Assembly (NCBI GenBank): GCA_015272395.1
Contig: JACYLQ010000044.1
Coordinates: 57,133 to 121,132, forward strand
Direction of reading: 5' to 3'
DNA length: 64,000 nucleotides
From: Calothrix sp. C42_A2020_038
Lineage (GTDB): Bacteria; Cyanobacteriota; Cyanobacteriia; Cyanobacteriales; Nostocaceae
Part shown: positions 51,701 to 58,423 of the stretch, one piece after another
How the letters are laid out: every line of letters begins with the position of its first letter
Position numbering within the stretch: the stretch's first letter is position 1
Translations under genes and position numbers: made by a program
The notes under the pieces: model-generated
Told to the model about the DNA's origin: nothing
The model's input: the letters and a program-made list of their open reading frames with translations, nothing else
Databases searched by the model: none

Positions 51701-54036
51701 TTGCCATCCGCAACCAAGCTAGAAAAGTCGAAGTATGGCATACCCGAAGGTGTAAAACCGTCTGGATTGCGTAATACTATGCGTGGGTCGTTAATATTTT
51801 TAACTGCAACTAATAAAGGTGTATCAACGCTATAAGTACCCGTATTGCGGATAGAAATATCTGCATAGAGTAGTTTTGTATCTGCGTTGTAGCTGGTGCG
51901 ACCGTATTCCGGCACTAAACTATTTGATACATCGGTTAGCAAGTTGAAGTTAGGTGTTGCCCCAGGTCTAATTTCTGGTGCGAATGTGCTTTGTGTGGGT
52001 GCAGTAGTACCCGTAGGCGCCGCAGTCAGAGCAAAGTCAGTAATCTTGACGTTGGTAGTAGTGTCACTATCGTTGTTGACGAGACGGAAGATTAATTGTG
52101 CTTCTCCAGGTTTAACACCCATCAAATTCAAGCTGACAGTCCTTGTTGTAGCGTTGTAGCTTGCACCAGCACCCGTTGCTGCACCTTCACCTTCAGTGAG
52201 ATTGAAGAAAGCATCTCTACCTTTAGCTATCGTATGAACTATCGAGTTACCATCTTTATCAACTAGTGCAACTTCAAATGCGTCGTTAATGGATTTGAGG
52301 TCATTTAAATCAAAGGTGGGGTCAATCTTAAAGCTAAGAATTGACGGATAAGCAGGAACAACCAATGGGAAGCTGCGCTGTGGGACAAAGTTAGTTTGTT
52401 CAGCAAGGGTTATTTGACTGCCAATAATAATATTTTGTGTAGTTTTAAGTCCACCGGCATCAGTTGCTGTTAGAGCAATATTGAACAAACCATTATGCGA
52501 ATCGTTTGGCGTGCCAGTTAATGTAGCAGTACCGTTACTTCCGTTCGTGAGAGTCAACCAACTCGGTAAAGAAGTTGCGGTAATGCTGCGCGTGTCAAGA
52601 GCATCAGGGTCAGTGGTAGTGATATTGTAGGTGAAAGTGCTACCAGCAGAGATGTTAGTGTTCGCAGGTGTGCTGGTGAAGATGGGCGCCTCGTTGACGT
52701 TGGTAACACGAATGATAAATTCTTGGGTAATGTTTACACCACTAGCATCAGTACCACGAACTGTAATAGTGTGCTGATTATTGCTTTCAAAATTGAGCAG
52801 TGTACTATCGGCTACTTGCAATTGGTTATTAACAATGCGGAAGCGTCCAGATGCATTATCTACCAAAGTATAGCTATAGCTACTAGTATTATTCGTATTC
52901 AACTGACCAATAACCGTTCCAGTCGGGCTATTTTCTGCTATCGCGTTATTGGTTAGAGTAACAGTAACTTGGGGTTCGCGCGTGATGGTTGTAGAGAAAA
53001 TACTAGTATTGCCAGCAATATCTGTAGCGCGCGCTGTGAATAAATTGTCTCCCATTACCAAGGGGACTGACGTAAAAGTGAATTTACCAGTACTGTCTGA
53101 TGTTGTTACTGCGTTACTTTGTTGTAAAGTTACAGTAGTGTTTGCGGTTGTTTGACCTGCCAGCGTTACAGTGGCATTAGTAGTTTTACGGTCGCCAATT
53201 ACACCAGAGTCAGAAGCAGCATCCAGGTTAAAGGTTGGTTGTGCTGGTGGAGTGGTGTCAAGGACAAAACCAAAACCCTGCCTGGACACCTCTTGGAACC
53301 CTCCTGAGTTCCATTTTGTTAATATATACAGAGCATATCCGCCATCTACTAACGGACCTCGATTAATTGTTTCTAAAATAGCGCGGTTAAAGATACTAAC
53401 GCCCGTTTGTCGTTGCAGATACTGTGATATATCTACATAGTTAGCTTCTTCCGTATTACCAATACCTGCTTTCCATTCAACAACTTGTTCGGGGGATGGG
53501 ACTGTTACCCTAATAGTTGGGTCACTTGTAACAAGGTCTGTGTTCGTGGCGCCACCAGGTGCAGTATCGTTAACCAAGTCAAACGAAATAAACTTTGGTG
53601 GTCCAGGAAAGAGACTTGATGTTGTATTTAAAGATGACAGACTTTGCTGTTGGGATAATGGGGAGACAAGCGGTGTCGAAGTAGTGCTGCCTGTTAGCGG
53701 GTCAACGTTTTGGTTGTTGGATTTATTATTATTATTTTTACTAGTACGGAGATTAGTAGTTGGTTGGGGCAGGAAAAATGTGGGTTTTTGGTCAAAGACA
53801 GTACCAGCGGGTGGAACATAAGTTGCTGCACCTTTTTGTGGCATGCGCGTTGGGTCGCTTTCCGGAGTATTACTATCTTTGGTTTGCTTGTCTAATTCTT
53901 TACCAATGAGGTCGGAACCACTAGGTGTGTATTTTGCCTTGAGAAATTCTGCAAGTGGTGTGTTGTCATCGAGTGAAGCTTGTTCTAATAGCGAAGGAGA
54001 AGGAACAAAGCGCACAACCCTTTCTCCAACTTTCAT
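36757..54036 (-). CDS. giant (5759 aa) polymorphic toxin: PPC-like/He_PIG/SdrD-B array, RHS/YD core, Hint, C-terminal ART-like toxin
   Basis: YD repeats; RHS core '[61 protein letters not shown]'; Hint '[29 protein letters not shown]...[15 protein letters not shown]'; 110-aa C-terminal tip. Confidence 0.93.
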   Translation of the reverse strand: [5759 protein letters not shown]

Positions 54037-54274
54037 CCGAGTGTTGTGAAGATTATCTAGTATTCGGTGAGTAGATAAGTAAAAGCTTTGTACACTATTT
54101 AAGTACTAGTATGATTCAATTATTAAGATTGGATTTGTGTTCATGTGTATGTAGAGGAAGCAACAGTACAATTACGTAACAATAAATGCATTTTTTGGGA
54201 TTAGTGTTTTTTTTGCGGTGCAGACGAGAACACTCGTGACACTTGGGTTTATGCTTGCTGTGACATTACTGCTA

Positions 54275-54562
54275 TCAGTCGGTTATGGTAATAGGGATTA
54301 CATATTGAGTACGATTTATCTTGACTATCTCGATTGATAAACAGTAGTTACGGTTTTTGTCCCACCATTGACACAATAGTGCAAGTGTGCTATAATAAAC
54401 CAACGTTTGTAGCGTACCTTCAACTTCTTCTAATTCATTACCATTGCTATCCATCAATACATGTACAATTTGTACTCTTGGTAATGGTGCTTCTATTGAG
54501 GCAGAAAACTTTTTAATTTGAATTGTGCCAGCTAAAATTGCTTCAAATGTTCCTGACACCAT
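54275..54562 (-). CDS. hypothetical protein
   Basis: 95-aa ORF in same orientation as the downstream cluster. Confidence 0.5.
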   Translation of the reverse strand: MVSGTFEAILAGTIQIKKFSASIEAPLPRVQIVHVLMDSNGNELEEVEGTLQTLVYYSTLALLCQWWDKNRNYCLSIEIVKINRTQYVIPITITD

Positions 54563-54576
54563 ACTTTCATTTAGCT

Positions 54577-55992
54577 TTAAAACTTTTTAGTTTTTGGATA
54601 ATTGTACAAGCTAACTTCTACAGACTCCTTATCATTAACCCCCTTCATTTTGAGCCAAGCTTTGCCACTGGAAACTGCTTCTCCGTCCTTATTAGTGGTA
54701 GAAATGCACTCAACTCTGGGCGCCGTATCGATAAGTTTAGAGAACCCGGACAGCTTACTAGAAACTGCAGTTTGATTATCACTGTGGGCAGTAAGACAAA
54801 CTGTAAAACCCCACTTCCTGATATTGGTTAGAGACTGTTTGAGGAAATTAGCCCAGTGGTCGGGGTCAACACCATGAACCTCGTAGGTGTTCGATTCCAT
54901 TAAAAATATTGCTACTTTACCCTCTAAACCAGACTTGTCCTTGAGGTAATCCAAGTAATCATCCTCATCAATCCCCATGTCTATAGCTTGTTGTTTCCGC
55001 TCCTGAATTGTTACTGGGAAGTTTTCAAAGAATATGTTTATTTCTGGAGCATCGGTTAATACTTGGACACCTCCCCAAACACTAGGATTAGTTTCTGGGT
55101 TAACGATTACAATGTGATAACCAGCATCTTTAAGAAGTCGAATCATCAAGCGTTCTAATGTGCTTTTACCGCTTCCTTGTTCTCCTGATAAAACTCGGAA
55201 TGGTAACTTGAGAAGTTGATATATCCAGCGATATTGTTCTTCTAATTCGAGCTTGGTTGATGTTGTAGATTCTAGCTCCAGGTCGCTATTTTTCATACCT
55301 AATACCTTTTGAGATTCCTTATCCGCCTTATGTTTATCCCTTAAATTCTCAGCAATCTTTTTATCCATCTCCGAATCAGCTAAGTCAAACTGTTTTAGAG
55401 CCGATGCATGAGTTTTATCCTGAACTTCTGTCTGTCGTTTAAATTTGTCTTGCATACCTTCTACTGAAATATGTCCAGCTTTTACACGTAACTTATCCCA
55501 GTTTGAATCAATTTGCTTAGATTTAAAATCACGTTCGTTGCGCGCATTGACGCTGATTTCCTTTATCTCAGTTTTGTAGCCTTCCAGTTCGTAATATGCT
55601 AGCTCCTCTTTTATTTCTGTTTTCTTAGCCCAGCTTAAATACGCTAACCCGGATGCAATAGGCGCCACTAAAAACCAGATTGCATTTGATTGAGTAGCGG
55701 GAATATTACGAATAATTAATGCTGATTCTGGAATCGGTGTTTCTGACTCAAATTGCTTTTGTTCCCAAACCTCTTTTAATAACTTTCTCTCGTACCTACA
55801 ATATTCTTTGTCAAGTTTCTCTTGCGCGCGCTGACTAAACTCCTTCCCATAATTGGGAACCTGATTTGCAGTTTTTGGACAGAATTTTATTGATACTATG
55901 GGATAAGGACGCTGTGTCTCTCCCAAAAACATAGAACTAGCAAGCGCAATTACCAAACATAAAACTGTGTATCCTGCATAGGGGTTTTTCAT
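54577..55992 (-). CDS. membrane-anchored P-loop ATPase (plasmid, possibly coupling-protein-like)
   Basis: N-terminal TM segments, Walker A 'VLSGEQGSGKSTLERLMIRLL', Walker B-like 'KVAIFLMESN'. Confidence 0.7.
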   Translation of the reverse strand: MKNPYAGYTVLCLVIALASSMFLGETQRPYPIVSIKFCPKTANQVPNYGKEFSQRAQEKLDKEYCRYERKLLKEVWEQKQFESETPIPESALIIRNIPATQSNAIWFLVAPIASGLAYLSWAKKTEIKEELAYYELEGYKTEIKEISVNARNERDFKSKQIDSNWDKLRVKAGHISVEGMQDKFKRQTEVQDKTHASALKQFDLADSEMDKKIAENLRDKHKADKESQKVLGMKNSDLELESTTSTKLELEEQYRWIYQLLKLPFRVLSGEQGSGKSTLERLMIRLLKDAGYHIVIVNPETNPSVWGGVQVLTDAPEINIFFENFPVTIQERKQQAIDMGIDEDDYLDYLKDKSGLEGKVAIFLMESNTYEVHGVDPDHWANFLKQSLTNIRKWGFTVCLTAHSDNQTAVSSKLSGFSKLIDTAPRVECISTTNKDGEAVSSGKAWLKMKGVNDKESVEVSLYNYPKTKKF

Positions 55993-56567
55993 CTTCTCCG
56001 TGAATCGATTACAATATAAACTCCAGCAATACTTAATAATCCAACCAGAACCGTAATTGTGTTTTGTTCAGATTCAGGTAACTTATTAAATTTATCAATT
56101 GTGGTTTGGATATTTTTGTACGTTTCTCCAGACTGGTACGCAATCTCTAAAAACTTACCTACCGCACCCCACATCAGGAACAACGTTATTACTGTCGAGA
56201 ATCCGAATTTAATAAACCTACCCATAACGTTGTTCCTGTTGTCCTCACCTTTATGATTAATTAATTCCTCGATTGCTTCCCGGTTTGTAATTTGATTGAT
56301 GATTAAGATAGCTGAAATTGCTAATGGAACTCCATCCATCCCACTTGTTAGCACTAAAAACCGAGCTAGGCTGTAAGAAGTTATCCCCCAGAAAGACATC
56401 TCCAAACCTTTTAAAACACTTCGATTTTTATTTAGTTTCCGGTCTAGGTTGTCTTTATAAGCTCTAATAGCTTCCTGTTCATCGGGGGTAAATGAACTAT
56501 CTTCCTCGGTTGGGTAGTTTGATTGTTGAGTGGTATCTTCTCTTAAATTTAAATCAAAATCCGTCAT
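55989..56567 (-). CDS. hypothetical membrane protein
   Basis: Several TM segments; 4-nt overlap with the ATPase gene. Confidence 0.7.
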   Translation of the reverse strand: MTDFDLNLREDTTQQSNYPTEEDSSFTPDEQEAIRAYKDNLDRKLNKNRSVLKGLEMSFWGITSYSLARFLVLTSGMDGVPLAISAILIINQITNREAIEELINHKGEDNRNNVMGRFIKFGFSTVITLFLMWGAVGKFLEIAYQSGETYKNIQTTIDKFNKLPESEQNTITVLVGLLSIAGVYIVIDSRRR

Positions 56568-56629
56568 AATGAAGTTACCATTGTATTGTATTTAATTGCC
56601 GACAATACCGCGTTCTGTCGGCATTTCTA

Positions 56630-57295
56630 TTACCTGAAAATATCCCGGATGTCGTTCCACAACTTAACAACTGGGTTAGTTGAAAAATGTTTTCGGGGAA
56701 TAAGGCTTAAGTCGCTATCTGAACCATGTTCGAGTAAATGCTTCATTTTTTTATTCTCATAATCCTCCGATGCTCTCATCTGTGCCAGGAAGGGCTTGTT
56801 GGATATAGTCTCTAAATTCGCTTTAGCATTCACGGTTGCCATTTGGGTGTCAATCCAAGCTTGTAATTCAATTACATCCATTGCATCATCATGGCGTTGG
56901 TTCTCAGACTCTAACTTAGCGAACAGAGATGCTTTATACTCTTCAATTTTATTTAGGTACTTGGTGTTTTCTAGGGCAACATCTCCCCCCGCTTTATCAA
57001 TCTTCGCGGCTTCCGTACCGCCAGCTTTATAAATATCTGCTAGTGCTTCGTTGTATTCCCCAACTCCCTCAATGTAAGCTTTGAGATTGTCTCTAATTAG
57101 CGGCATTGCAGTAAGCAACCTTTCTCCGGTTTTACCCATATCCCCTATTTCTTTAAGGGCTTTTTCGTCACCGTTTACAGCACGGACAATTAATGAATTA
57201 CTGACACCGAACTTTGCATTGGTAGCTTTCTTGATATCCTGACCATAACCCGAAACATGGTCACGAACATATTTTGAAGCTTTCATTTTAATCAT
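56630..57295 (-). CDS. hypothetical helical protein
   Basis: 221-aa ORF co-oriented in cluster, coiled-coil composition. Confidence 0.65.
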   Translation of the reverse strand: MIKMKASKYVRDHVSGYGQDIKKATNAKFGVSNSLIVRAVNGDEKALKEIGDMGKTGERLLTAMPLIRDNLKAYIEGVGEYNEALADIYKAGGTEAAKIDKAGGDVALENTKYLNKIEEYKASLFAKLESENQRHDDAMDVIELQAWIDTQMATVNAKANLETISNKPFLAQMRASEDYENKKMKHLLEHGSDSDLSLIPRKHFSTNPVVKLWNDIRDIFR

Positions 57296-57441
57296 CCTTA
57301 CAACGATTTACACAAAGGTATCCTTCTTGCATTAAACGTAACTCTCTCTGTCTTGGAGTTAGGGGTCTAAAACTCCATAGAAATTGTATTATTAAGGGAA
57401 GTATTGCAATCCCAATACTTAGAAAATAAAATGTGATAGGA

Positions 57442-58218
57442 TTACGTTTTAAATGCGGCTGCGATAACTTTTGATAACTCCCTACGCTTCGCGGCGCCTT
57501 GTCGAAAAAAGTTGTTCATTTCCCCGAACTCCCCAACCAGTGTTCGATTTAATTGCTTCCTTCGGTACTCGATATGTTCCCTTGCGTCCTTTATTTTCTT
57601 TTGCAATTTATCGGTTCGGTGGTCGTGGTAGGTAACAACTGCGGTTACAACTTCATCAATAAAAGATTCGTAATCAAGAAAATCATCTTTTAAACTAGTT
57701 GCTAAATCTACAACCTCAACGTCAGATAATTCGATTCCTAATTCTGATGCCTGGGATGCAATTAAATTATGTTTATCTTCATCACTCACTACTATCCCGG
57801 TTTCTGTTTCTTGCTCAGGTTCGGGTAATTTATCTAAGATTAATTCTGATGCTTCACATTTATCTAAGATAAATTCTTGCTCTGGTTCGGGCATAATTAT
57901 TGTGTCAATCTCCAATTTATTAGCACTATCTTGGTGGTTAGCTTCCGGTTCTTGGGGAGTTGATGAAATAATTGGTTCGCAGTCGGGGAGTAGTTTTGGT
58001 TCTGCTTCGTTGCTGAATTTTTGTACCAACGTATTAATTACTGACTCAGTTAACTCCGAGGTTAGAGATTCATTGGTATAACCCAGCAACTCTAACTCTT
58101 CCCTAATAGCGGGTCTACTAAGCTTGATTTTCTTACCCGTTAAGTTTGATTGAATCCGTTTTATGTAATCGGTCATAATTTTTCCTTGGTGCTTATTTTG
58201 GAATTCAAAAACTAACAA
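57442..58218 (-). CDS. hypothetical protein with acidic E/P repeats
   Basis: 'MPEPEQEFILDKCEASELILDKLPEPEQETETG'; overlaps the 58212 ORF by 7 nt. Confidence 0.65.
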   Translation of the reverse strand: MLVFEFQNKHQGKIMTDYIKRIQSNLTGKKIKLSRPAIREELELLGYTNESLTSELTESVINTLVQKFSNEAEPKLLPDCEPIISSTPQEPEANHQDSANKLEIDTIIMPEPEQEFILDKCEASELILDKLPEPEQETETGIVVSDEDKHNLIASQASELGIELSDVEVVDLATSLKDDFLDYESFIDEVVTAVVTYHDHRTDKLQKKIKDAREHIEYRRKQLNRTLVGEFGEMNNFFRQGAAKRRELSKVIAAAFKT

Positions 58219-58412
58219 TCTTCCATTGCTTCATCTGTAGAACTGTAAAATAATTCTGCTACAGCATAAAGCCGCCCACATCTCAAGTAAGCTCTATCCG
58301 CTGCCTTATACTCATCCGCAGAAGGAGGATGATTGTATCTAAAAGATTGTAAAAAAGCTCCATCATGGGCTACTTGCCGGATAAACTTTCCAATTTTTTG
58401 ATTAATTTTCAT
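58212..58412 (-). CDS. small hypothetical protein
   Basis: 66-aa ORF overlapping the next gene start. Confidence 0.5.
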   Translation of the reverse strand: MKINQKIGKFIRQVAHDGAFLQSFRYNHPPSADEYKAADRAYLRCGRLYAVAELFYSSTDEAMEDC

Positions 58413-58423
58413 TGCTACTATCT

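Noticed and set aside
39408-53895. Many 60-150 aa ORFs opposite to or out of frame with the giant toxin gene (e.g. 42389-42844 +, 52723-52956 +)
   Set aside because: They lie wholly inside a clearly coding repetitive gene; repeats create long shadow frames. No recognisable domains.
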